The notes beneath the pieces are model-generated. The model had not been told where the DNA came from. It did not search any database and saw only the letters and a list, made by a program, of their open reading frames with translations. Both the position numbers and the translations under genes were made by a program. Source: Bacteroidales bacterium (GTDB lineage Bacteria > Bacteroidota > Bacteroidia > Bacteroidales > UBA12481). From it: a stretch of 5,314 nucleotides of DNA. Within the stretch, counting starts at the first letter, position 1, and every line of letters begins with the position of its first letter. Shown here piece by piece: positions 1-5,314 of this stretch. The stretch covers positions 1 to 5,314 of the forward strand of contig JAGHDB010000155.1 of assembly GCA_021160155.1 (NCBI GenBank), read 5' to 3'.

Positions 1-490
1 TATCGCCCCCTGAATTAGAAGCACTTACAGACGGCAAATAAGCCAGGTTCTCAATCATCCAGGTTTGGTCGCCGATGGTTTTGTAGCTATAAGTATTTCC
101 ATCTCGTGAGTCGGTGAAACTCCCGTCAGCACAGGTACCACCTGGAGTTACAGAAACCTGAAAAGAGTCCTGATCGGAAGACCGCCCATCACTCACTATA
201 ATAGTTATCAGACATTCCCCTTGATCTGACGGCGCCTTCCATGCAACCGAAAAATCAGTTGTTCCCATAGGGAAACTGCCTTCTGAACAAGACCACATAT
301 AGGTTAATGGGTCTCCGTCTTGATCAGTTGCCACACAGGAAAATTGAGCAATTTCTCCAGTATGAATAGTATCAGGAGATATACCCGTTGATTGAATCTG
401 AGGAGGATGATTCTTCTCGCAGCTCCATAGATAAGAAATTGCTAAAGTTGCAATGACAAATAATCTGTTTTTTAAATGACTACTTACCAT
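1..490 (-). CDS. Ig/PKD-like and FISUMP domain lipoprotein, C-terminus cut by window edge
   Basis: The gene reads leftward from ATG at 490 and stays open to base 1, giving 163 visible residues. The N-terminus is a short Sec signal with a lipobox ending L-W-S-C24, so a lipid-anchored envelope protein is predicted. Residues ~29-115 form a PKD/Ig-like module of the type 'DQDGDPLTYMW...W.AP...G...I.VSDG'. This copy has cysteines at 52, 68 and 93 where such modules usually have none. From residue ~121 a FISUMP domain begins (DSRDGNTY at 127-134, DQTWMIENL at 141-149). Its later motifs, such as CP.GW.lPt, would lie beyond the edge. The start overlaps the stop of the upstream gene by seven bases (ATGGTAA), so translational coupling is likely. 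The molecular function of FISUMP domains is not established. Surface binding or adhesion is an inference from the architecture. The family call is firm. Confidence 0.88.
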   Translation of the reverse strand, partial: MVSSHLKNRLFVIATLAISYLWSCEKNHPPQIQSTGISPDTIHTGEIAQFSCVATDQDGDPLTYMWSCSEGSFPMGTTDFSVAWKAPSDQGECLITIIVSDGRSSDQDSFQVSVTPGGTCADGSFTDSRDGNTYSYKTIGDQTWMIENLAYLPSVSASNSGGD

Positions 491-1449
491 CTGACAAAAC
501 CCAGTTTTTTAGTGATCTTCCCCAAGCAAAGTGAATCATGGGTTCGCCTGTCGAGGGTCATGTTGTCTTTTGTGGCCGACCGAATCATGGTGAACAAGCC
601 AAGTCCGTTGGTGATATTTCCCTTGGGAGGTAAATCCTGGTCCCCTGCATTTTGATAGGTATTAATATAATCCCTGAAATATTGATCCCCGGCATAAAAA
701 ATCAGGTCAATTGAGGTAAACTTCCTGATAATAGTGTCGTTAATGGGCTTGATATTGGCAGCTATCTTGTTAAAAAACTGGTCGGCATAAAGATAATCAG
801 CTCTGCCGGCCTCGAAGTTTATATCTTTCTTTAAACAAAAAGTATCCGAATGATTTACCCACGTGCCTTCAAACTGTTTGTAACGAAATACACAGACCAG
901 GTCGCAATAAGCTGAACCTGGTCCTGGATAGATCCCAATTTCATACCTATCAGGATAAAGAGAGATCTGACGATACCATTTTGATTTGACTATGGGTGGC
1001 TCGATTATTCTAATCGTTGAAAACAAGGGACTTGACATTCCGGGAATGGTAATAATTAACCTGTAATGAGTATAAAGGTTACCGTATCTGTGCAGGGCCC
1101 TGTTATCCAATTGGTAACAATATCCAGGTGTCTCTGCAAAGATCCCGGGTGTCTTAATTTGGCCGGAAGGTTCAAAATGGATTTCCCGGATTTTGTACTG
1201 ATCTATCCATGCTTCAAGACAAATATCGGCATTATCCCAATAAACCAACTGAGGGTTACGGGCCATATCATAAGCACTGGCATCTCCTGTAAATGATTTT
1301 GTTAGCGTCAGGTAAATAGTATCGTCTTCAGGATTCATCAGGCAATAAACAACCGGGACCGGAGCGACCGGATCAATCAGATCGAGCTCGTTGGAACAGG
1401 AAGATAAGACCACCGAAAAGAACAGAAAATAAAATCCAGGGTGCTTCAT
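484..1449 (-). CDS. DUF4249-like lipoprotein
   Basis: This encodes a 321-residue predicted lipoprotein. I chose ATG at 1449 over the ATG at 1485 because it puts a basic-hydrophobic signal right at the N-terminus (MKHPGFYFLFFSVVLSSC, lipobox L-S-S-C18) and leaves a 17-base gap to the upstream stop instead of an overlap. The mature end is acidic (SNELDLID), as in many Bacteroidota surface lipoproteins. The layout matches DUF4249-type proteins: an early strand 'PVVYCLMNPEDDTIYLTLTK' (residues 32-51), a 'TPG.F....G..YQL' segment, and a beta strand 'HYRLIITIPG' (128-137). The match is by recollection of the layout, so the family label is tentative and the function is unknown. It sits between two FISUMP lipoproteins in a tight same-strand run and overlaps the downstream gene by seven bases, so a shared role at the cell surface is inferred. 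Confidence 0.8.
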   Translation of the reverse strand: MKHPGFYFLFFSVVLSSCSNELDLIDPVAPVPVVYCLMNPEDDTIYLTLTKSFTGDASAYDMARNPQLVYWDNADICLEAWIDQYKIREIHFEPSGQIKTPGIFAETPGYCYQLDNRALHRYGNLYTHYRLIITIPGMSSPLFSTIRIIEPPIVKSKWYRQISLYPDRYEIGIYPGPGSAYCDLVCVFRYKQFEGTWVNHSDTFCLKKDINFEAGRADYLYADQFFNKIAANIKPINDTIIRKFTSIDLIFYAGDQYFRDYINTYQNAGDQDLPPKGNITNGLGLFTMIRSATKDNMTLDRRTHDSLCLGKITKKLGFVRW

Positions 1450-1466
1450 GCGAAGTATTCTCTCTA

Positions 1467-2426
1467 TCAATTGTCTTTTACACATCTGACCGAATAATAC
1501 CGGATAAGCTCACCAAAAATCCGTAAGTTGTACCAAAGCGTACCACTTTCACTATCAAAATAACAAGAATAAGGTCGAAAGAGATGGTTTTCTATGGTAA
1601 AGGAAGATGACCAGAATCCAGCTTGACCATCAATGCCGTTAAATATATTGACATCCTCGAAAGTACCATCTGTTGTTCTGTATCCTCCGTTCCTGAGGTC
1701 AAGGTTGAGATTCGAAAGGCCTTTGCTACCATAATAGAGAATGGAATATGGTCTTGGATAAGGTGCAAACAGCCCTTCCCACTCTTTTTGTGTGGGAATG
1801 TGCCACCCATCAGGGCAAATTCCTTGCGGATCGGTAACTTGGTAATTCATGGCTTCCTGCCAGAGATAGATACCACCAATGGTATCAAGGTATTCGAAAT
1901 TGAGAATTCTGTACATTTCAACCGTGTCATTATCGGTCTGTTCATGGTCTGTCGGAATAATCGTTCCATAACGAAGATTTTCGGCCATCCACCATTGATC
2001 ATTAATTTTGACGATCCTGTAGCGATTCCCGTCGCGACTATCGTGCAGGATACCGATCGGGTTCTCTCCAAAAACTTCAACAGAATCTTCCGCTGTGGCA
2101 GTATTACCTTCGAAATCTTTCACTTCAACAAAAACATGATAGAAGCCCGGCTGCTGATATTGATAGGCGATAGCATTATTACCGGAGTATTCAGTGTCCC
2201 ACAACCCGTCACCATCAAAGTCCCAGCGATATTGCAATGCTATGGCGTAACAGCGGTCATCTTCGGATCCGGCCGCACTGAAATTAAAAAAAATTGAGGT
2301 GTCACCGAATGAAGGAAACACTTCTAAAACCGCCACGGGCGGCAAATTTACATTATTACAGGAAATGAATGGAAGAACGGTAATTAAAAGACTTACCAAA
2401 CAAGTTGATATAAATTTAACTCTCAT
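1467..2426 (-). CDS. PKD and FISUMP domain lipoprotein
   Basis: This encodes a complete 319-residue protein from ATG at 2426. An in-frame ATG eight codons earlier (2450) is less likely because it puts FSFFYTN ahead of the basic start of the signal peptide. The signal ends in a lipobox F-I-S-C23. Residues ~28-118 form a PKD domain with the typical 'YRWDFDGDG' (66-74) and 'YQQPGFYHVFVEVKD' (90-104) signatures. Residues ~127-319 form a full FISUMP domain: DSRDGNRY (129-136), NDQWWMAENLRY (142-153), CPDGWHIPT (204-212) then EWEGL, NGGYR (246-250), FWSSS (271-275), and the terminal YSVRCVKDN. The domain is intact at both ends. It is probably the first gene of the three-lipoprotein operon. A carbohydrate- or protein-binding surface role is inference only. 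A resemblance of the CP.GWHiPt..EW segment to formylglycine-generating-enzyme-like folds is possible but not shown. Confidence 0.93.
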   Translation of the reverse strand: MRVKFISTCLVSLLITVLPFISCNNVNLPPVAVLEVFPSFGDTSIFFNFSAAGSEDDRCYAIALQYRWDFDGDGLWDTEYSGNNAIAYQYQQPGFYHVFVEVKDFEGNTATAEDSVEVFGENPIGILHDSRDGNRYRIVKINDQWWMAENLRYGTIIPTDHEQTDNDTVEMYRILNFEYLDTIGGIYLWQEAMNYQVTDPQGICPDGWHIPTQKEWEGLFAPYPRPYSILYYGSKGLSNLNLDLRNGGYRTTDGTFEDVNIFNGIDGQAGFWSSSFTIENHLFRPYSCYFDSESGTLWYNLRIFGELIRYYSVRCVKDN

Positions 2427-2465
2427 GTTGGTATAAAAGAATGAAAACATATCTTCAGGGACACA

Positions 2466-2473
2466 TAAATGTA
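2466..2473 (-). promoter_or_regulatory. Candidate Bacteroidota -7 box for the lipoprotein operon
   Basis: On the minus strand this reads TACATTTA, one mismatch from the Bacteroidota sigma consensus TAnnTTTG, about 40 bases ahead of the ATG at 2426. No TTG is found about 19 bases further upstream, so the -33 half is missing. A second weak candidate, TTTATTTG, lies at 2500-2507. Some promoter must exist between 2427 and 2588, because the preceding gene ends in a strong terminator. The exact site is uncertain. Confidence 0.25.
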
Positions 2474-2588
2474 ATTAAAATCTCTTCAATAAACCAGGCC
2501 AAATAAATTGTGGATGGAATTTTATTCATATTGCAGATATTCTTCTTCTTTCTATATTAATTGAAGTATGCAACAGCACTCACTGGAC

Positions 2589-2620
2589 AAAAAAATGAGG
2601 AGGGGGGCACTCCCCCCTCC
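2589..2620 (-). terminator. Strong intrinsic terminator after the small secreted-protein gene
   Basis: A perfect 9-bp stem (GGAGGGGGG at 2599-2607 with CCCCCCTCC at 2612-2620) closes a four-base loop. Read on the minus strand, the stem is followed after three bases by seven T residues (complement of 2589-2595). It begins 18 bases past the stop of the 2638-3057 gene, the right place and direction to end that transcript. It also insulates the lipoprotein operon that starts downstream at 2426, so the small gene and the operon are separate transcription units. Confidence 0.88.
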
Positions 2621-2637
2621 CGTGTAAAATTTCTGAT

Positions 2638-3057
2638 TCAAGGATTGACAAGATCATAATAACTAAATTCCATTAAAGACAAAAAGTCTCCATAATTGGT
2701 AATAGTTGCATCTTTTGAATCAATACTTCCTATAAAAGTCCATGTCGAATAGCTGTGCCACTTAACCCATACCTCGGCTTTAACTCCATAGCTGTATGAG
2801 AATTTCCCTGACATATTCCAAATTGAAGTATAGTCAGGATCATATTCAATATACTCGGATGAAGTAAACTTTTCATCTGGGTCATACATATAACCCTTAC
2901 CAACAATCTTAAGGGCGTAACAAGTTGGTGGATCTGGTATATCAATCATAGTATAGTTTGGCATTGGAGGAGGTATTGGAGCTGGTGATTCCGATTTGAA
3001 ACTTGAGCCAAATAAAACTACCTCGCATAATATTAGTAAACTAATTATTTTTTTCAT
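2638..3057 (-). CDS. Small predicted secreted protein, unrecognised family
   Basis: This encodes 139 residues from ATG at 3057. The first ~20 residues are a Sec-type signal (MKKIISLLILCEVVLFGSS), with an unusual Glu inside the hydrophobic stretch. The Cys at 11 is preceded by Leu, so it is not a convincing lipobox, and ordinary signal peptidase cleavage is more likely. A proline-rich linker follows (PAPIPPPMP, ~25-33). The rest is rich in Tyr, Trp, Ser and Asp with alternating hydrophobic residues ('YSYGVKAEVWVKWHSYSTW'), suggesting a small beta-sandwich or barrel. I recognise no family, catalytic motif or sorting domain. By hand count its GC is about 35%, against roughly 50% in sampled lines of the protease gene. 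It is monocistronic, with its own strong terminator. It is real as judged by the signal peptide, the terminator and the absence of a better reading frame. Its function is unknown. Confidence 0.75.
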   Translation of the reverse strand: MKKIISLLILCEVVLFGSSFKSESPAPIPPPMPNYTMIDIPDPPTCYALKIVGKGYMYDPDEKFTSSEYIEYDPDYTSIWNMSGKFSYSYGVKAEVWVKWHSYSTWTFIGSIDSKDATITNYGDFLSLMEFSYYDLVNP

Positions 3058-3069
3058 TTTTGTATAGCT

Positions 3070-3099
3070 TAAAGTTATTGTTTTCCACCATTTTGACGA
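3070..3099 (-). promoter_or_regulatory. Weak candidate promoter of the small secreted-protein gene
   Basis: The minus strand reads TAACTTTA (3077-3070), one mismatch from TAnnTTTG, with TCG in place of the -33 TTG exactly 19 bases upstream (3099-3097). The leader to the ATG at 3057 would be under 10 bases, which is unusually short. It is offered only as the best match in the region. Confidence 0.22.
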
Positions 3100-3109
3100 T
3101 AACGCCTTG

Positions 3110-3149
3110 AGCTATGCCGGCCCGGTGGAAGGCGGGCATAGCTTTTTTT
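3110..3149 (+). terminator. Plus-directed intrinsic terminator-like hairpin without an upstream gene
   Basis: AGCTATGCC (3110-3118) pairs perfectly with GGCATAGCT (3135-3143). Past one G-G mismatch the stem continues with GCC (3120-3122) and GGC (3131-3133), closing an eight-base loop. Seven T residues follow at once (3143-3149), the classic layout of a Rho-independent terminator on the plus strand. Yet the gene to its left runs the other way, and no plus-strand gene precedes it. It may end an unannotated small RNA, stop antisense transcription, act as a 5' leader structure, or be a dispersed palindromic element. Confidence 0.6.
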
Positions 3150-3174
3150 CTTCCAATTGTTTTATTGGTTACTG

Positions 3175-3204
3175 CTGAATCCATCAGGAAGAACACTGAA
3201 TCCA
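3175..3204. repeat. 9-bp direct repeat spaced two helical turns
   Basis: CTGAATCCA occurs at 3175-3183 and again at 3196-3204, starts 21 bases apart, which places both on the same DNA face. The first copy overlaps ATCAGGA (3183-3189), a heptamer that recurs in the dyad at 3251-3270. Tandem operator half-sites are one reading. Chance is not excluded for repeats this short. Confidence 0.35.
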
Positions 3205-3250
3205 ACTAATCATTACAGGCATAAACACCTCCTTTACTGAGATTTAACTT

Positions 3251-3270
3251 ATCAGGATTTTAATCCTGAT
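3251..3270. repeat. Near-perfect 20-bp inverted repeat upstream of the protease gene
   Basis: Nine-base arms ATCAGGATT and AATCCTGAT are separated by only TT. With a two-base centre it resembles a dimer-binding operator more than a hairpin, though an 8-bp stem with loop TTTA could form. There is no T-tract on either side, so it is not a terminator. It lies 111 bases before the protease ATG at 3382. Confidence 0.5.
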
Positions 3271-3381
3271 TCAATTCTTCATACAAAAAACCGTAAGGTT
3301 CCAATAGTTAATTCCAAAAATGCTTAAAAGGTAACCCTCTTCATTATATGATTTTTGTCATGTTTTTCATACCTTCATTTC

Positions 3382-4647
3382 ATGCGTAGAATGGCAAAAA
3401 GTCTCTTTCTGTTTGGTGTATTTTTTCTGCTGGCAGGAACGGTATCTTCATCCGGTCAGAACAGGTTGATTCTCGAAGGCGACGTCAAATACGTCCTTCC
3501 CTACAAAGTTTCGCAGAACCTGATGATCATCCCTGTCAGTATAAACGGATCTCCGGTCATGAATTTTGTACTTGATACCGGAATTAAAAACACCATCATC
3601 ACCGAACTAACGGGATTGGATACGGTTGCTCTCAGGTTTGCCCATAAAGTGATGCTGGCCGGGCTCGGTGAAGGAAATACCATCCGGGCCTGGTACTCTG
3701 TCGGAAACCAGGTGCGGGTCTCTGCTCCCGGAGATATTTACGCAGGAGTATCAGCCGAAGATATGGATGTTTATATTCTTTCTGAGAATCGTTTTGATCT
3801 GTCGCGTCAATTGGGCCGTCCGGTTAATGGGTTAATAGGAATGGATTTATTAAAGGATTTCATTATAGAAATTGATCCCGTGAACAGACTGCTGGTTTTC
3901 TGGAATCCGGATAAAATTAATTTGAAACAAAAAACAAAACGATTTAAACGCATCCCGATTGAGGTAAAAGGGGATAAAGCCCGTATTCCGGTAATACTCA
4001 ACCAGGAGAATCGCACTGCGGTCATTTCCAACCTGTTGATTGATACAGGAGCCAGCCTGACTCTGTGGGTTGCTCCCCATTCGCTCCCGGGAATCCAAAT
4101 ACCTTCAGCAACGATGCAGTCTTTTCTGGGTCAGGGATTAAGCGGGGAAATTACCGGGATCAGCGGTCGTATTCCATCTGTTGAGATCGGCAACTTCAAA
4201 TTGAAAAACCCGGTAGTCTCTTATCCTGATTCAGCCTCAATAGCCCTGTTATCTATCGATGAAAAGCGCAACGGAAGTATCGGAAATGAACTATTACGTC
4301 GTTTTCACCTGTTTCTGGATATGAAGGGGGAGCAGATTTTTCTCCGCGCCAACAGTAATTTCAGAAATAGCTTCACCTACAATAAAAGCGGGATGGAAGT
4401 GGATAAACCTTACCTGAATATCCCCATCTATCATGTGTTTAGTGTCACACCCGGATCACCTGCCGATATCGCGGGAGTAAAACCCGGAGATATCATCGAA
4501 TACATCAATTACCTGCCTGCAGTGAATATCACACTCGATGACATCAACGCAATCCTGTATGGCCATTCAGGACGCAAAGTAAGGTTACGGGTTAGTCGGG
4601 GAGACGAGAAACTGATCCTGAAGATCAAGCTTACAGACCAGATCTAA
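3382..4647 (+). CDS. Exported aspartyl protease with two retropepsin-like halves and a PDZ domain
   Basis: This encodes 421 residues from ATG at 3382. A TTG at 3355 and a second ATG at 3391 are in frame, and 3382 keeps the basic MRRMAK start of the signal peptide. The hydrophobic core (~7-19) ends near SSSG-Q, with no lipobox, so a periplasmic or secreted protein is predicted. The first protease half has 'NFVLDTG' (D65) and 'GLIGMDLLKDF' (150-160). The second has 'LLIDTGAS' (D221) and 'GSIGNELLRRF' (298-308). Each half carries its own DTG and hydrophobic-hydrophobic-Gly strand, as in the clan AA aspartic protease fold, so the chain could form both active-site halves by itself. A PDZ domain follows (~345-418), with 'PGSPADIAGVKPGDIIEYIN' (357-376) as its signature. 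Substrates are unknown. It is monocistronic and converges on the downstream peptidase gene. Confidence 0.92.
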   Translation: MRRMAKSLFLFGVFFLLAGTVSSSGQNRLILEGDVKYVLPYKVSQNLMIIPVSINGSPVMNFVLDTGIKNTIITELTGLDTVALRFAHKVMLAGLGEGNTIRAWYSVGNQVRVSAPGDIYAGVSAEDMDVYILSENRFDLSRQLGRPVNGLIGMDLLKDFIIEIDPVNRLLVFWNPDKINLKQKTKRFKRIPIEVKGDKARIPVILNQENRTAVISNLLIDTGASLTLWVAPHSLPGIQIPSATMQSFLGQGLSGEITGISGRIPSVEIGNFKLKNPVVSYPDSASIALLSIDEKRNGSIGNELLRRFHLFLDMKGEQIFLRANSNFRNSFTYNKSGMEVDKPYLNIPIYHVFSVTPGSPADIAGVKPGDIIEYINYLPAVNITLDDINAILYGHSGRKVRLRVSRGDEKLILKIKLTDQI

Positions 4648-4659
4648 TCTCTTTTTCAA

Positions 4660-5314
4660 TTATTTCTTTCCCTTTTGCGCCTCCTCTTTTTTCATTTTAT
4701 CTTTATAGCTGACACCTTTGGTTATCCAGTCAGGAGCCGGTTTGCCCAGGAGATAATGGTTAAACCATTCATTGATTCTCCTGGTATAATCCTTCCGGTT
4801 TTCTTCTTTGCGCAATCCATGATTCTCTCCGGCATAAACCAGCAAAACCATAGGTTTTTGCATTCTTCTCATCGTAGTATACAATTCAATCCCCTGGTGC
4901 CAGTCAACCGCCCCGTCCTGATCACCAAATGTCACCAAAATGGGAGCTGTAATGTTCTGTGCCTGGAACATGGGTGAATTCGCGATGTATTTATCCATTA
5001 TTTTCCAGTAAGGTTGTGTGAATCTTCCCTGGCTGGTTTCAAAAATATTCTGATTGGGGCCTCCCGAATTCCAGTACACCTCAGTATACATTGAGATCAT
5101 ATCCGTCAATGGAGCACCGGCAACCGCTGCAGAAAAGAGATCTGTCTGGGTTACAATAAAAGCCGTCTGATAAGCGCCCCAGCTATGCCCCATCAATCCG
5201 ATCTTATTACGGTCAACCATCCCGCTCTCCAACACTTTCTCAACTGCCGGAACCACACACTCCACGGCAGAGATACCCGGATCATCCAGTCGATATACAA
5301 TATCCGGCTGAAAA
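4660..5314 (-). CDS. S9 family (prolyl oligopeptidase-like) serine peptidase, N-terminus cut by window edge
   Basis: The frame is open from the right edge to the TAA at 4660-4662, giving 217 visible residues. A GTG at 5265 is internal, since clear homologous sequence (DIVYRLDDPG) continues upstream of it. This is the alpha/beta-hydrolase catalytic domain: the nucleophile in GHSWG (visible S44), the acid in GDQDGAVDW (D133) and the histidine in GENHG (H165) make a complete triad in the usual order. The family hydrolyses peptides, often after proline or as dipeptidyl peptidases. The N-terminal beta-propeller that limits substrate size, and the signal peptide, would lie outside the window. The tail after 'NEWFNHYLLGKPAP' is Lys-rich (KDKMKKEEAQKGKK), as in related Bacteroidota proteins I recall. 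Its stop faces that of the aspartyl protease across 12 bases. Exact subfamily and specificity cannot be told from this fragment. Confidence 0.93.
   Translation of the reverse strand, partial: FQPDIVYRLDDPGISAVECVVPAVEKVLESGMVDRNKIGLMGHSWGAYQTAFIVTQTDLFSAAVAGAPLTDMISMYTEVYWNSGGPNQNIFETSQGRFTQPYWKIMDKYIANSPMFQAQNITAPILVTFGDQDGAVDWHQGIELYTTMRRMQKPMVLLVYAGENHGLRKEENRKDYTRRINEWFNHYLLGKPAPDWITKGVSYKDKMKKEEAQKGKK

Larger units (their letters stand above)
3058..3381. other. 324-base gene-free region between divergent genes
   Basis: This separates the start of the small secreted-protein gene (minus) from the start of the aspartyl protease (plus), so both promoters should lie here. It contains a plus-directed hairpin with a T-tract (3110-3149), a 9-bp direct repeat (3175-3204) and a dyad (3251-3270). 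I found no convincing open reading frame, tRNA or known riboswitch. A weak plus-strand -7-like box, GATTTTTG at 3350-3357, lies about 25 bases before the protease ATG but has no TTG at the expected upstream distance. Confidence 0.6.

Noticed and set aside
1450..1485. Upstream ATG (1485) as start of the DUF4249-like gene
   Set aside because: It would add 12 charged residues ahead of the signal peptide and overlap the previous gene. ATG at 1449 gives a normal lipoprotein start.
91..2040. Shared DNA repeat between the two FISUMP genes as a recombination target
   Set aside because: Similarity is at the protein level (DSRDGN.Y, DQ.WM.ENL). At the DNA level I see only short broken matches, so recent duplication or inversion is not supported.
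1623..2297. 224-residue plus-strand open frame opposite the PKD-FISUMP gene
   Set aside because: It is fully antisense to a gene with clear PKD and FISUMP motifs, has no signal or domain of its own, and is a typical shadow frame.
3288..3299. AACC-GTAA-GGTT hairpin with A-run, possible minus-strand terminator
   Set aside because: The stem is only 4 bp and no minus-strand gene ends nearby.
3350..3357. GATTTTTG as the -7 box of the aspartyl protease promoter
   Set aside because: It has one mismatch at a key base and no TTG about 19 bases upstream. Too weak to list as a separate site.
3355..3381. TTG start at 3355 for the aspartyl protease
   Set aside because: The added residues (SCFSYLHF) do not fit a signal-peptide n-region, whereas ATG at 3382 starts with MRRMAK directly before the hydrophobic core.
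4675..4977. 100-residue plus-strand open frame opposite the S9 peptidase
   Set aside because: It lies antisense to the catalytic domain that carries the Asp and His of an intact triad, and shows no recognisable protein features.
5263..5265. GTG at 5265 as start of the S9 peptidase
   Set aside because: Family-like sequence continues in frame to the window edge, and the domain would lack strands before the nucleophile. The gene is truncated by the window.

Overview
The window looks like a chromosomal stretch from a member of the Bacteroidota, probably an uncultured Bacteroidales-type organism. The reasons are the many Sec-dependent lipoproteins with short lipoboxes, FISUMP (Fibrobacter succinogenes major paralogous) domains joined to PKD/Ig-like modules, a DUF4249-like lipoprotein, an aspartyl protease with a PDZ domain, an S9 peptidase, the lack of clear Shine-Dalgarno sequences, and moderate GC. 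No rRNA, tRNA, CRISPR array, transposase or phage gene is visible.

Region 1 (1-2426, minus strand) is a compact run of three lipoprotein genes, read from right to left: a PKD-FISUMP lipoprotein (2426 to 1467), a DUF4249-like lipoprotein (1449 to 484), and a second Ig/PKD-FISUMP lipoprotein that leaves the window at base 1. The first two are 17 bases apart. The last two overlap by seven bases (ATGGTAA). They almost certainly form one operon that supplies three envelope-anchored, probably surface-exposed proteins. The two FISUMP proteins share the same architecture but differ in sequence, so they are diverged paralogues on either side of an unrelated lipoprotein.

Region 2 (2427-3381) holds a small orphan secreted-protein gene (3057 to 2638, minus strand), which is AT-rich and ends in a strong GC-rich intrinsic terminator. 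Upstream of it is a 324-base gene-free stretch. This contains a terminator-like hairpin with a T-tract pointing along the plus strand, although no plus-strand gene lies before it, plus a 9-bp direct repeat spaced 21 bp and a near-perfect 20-bp dyad ahead of the next gene.

Region 3 (3382-5314) contains a plus-strand exported protein with two retropepsin-like halves, each with its own DTG motif, followed by a C-terminal PDZ domain. Converging on it, with 12 bases between the stop codons, is the C-terminal catalytic domain of an S9-type (prolyl oligopeptidase / dipeptidyl peptidase-like) serine peptidase whose N-terminus lies outside the window. Both are predicted envelope or periplasmic hydrolases. 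They are convergently transcribed, so they are not an operon.

I see nothing that clearly defines a new biological system. The most unusual items are the duplicated FISUMP lipoprotein operon, the orphan plus-strand terminator, and the small unrecognised secreted protein.
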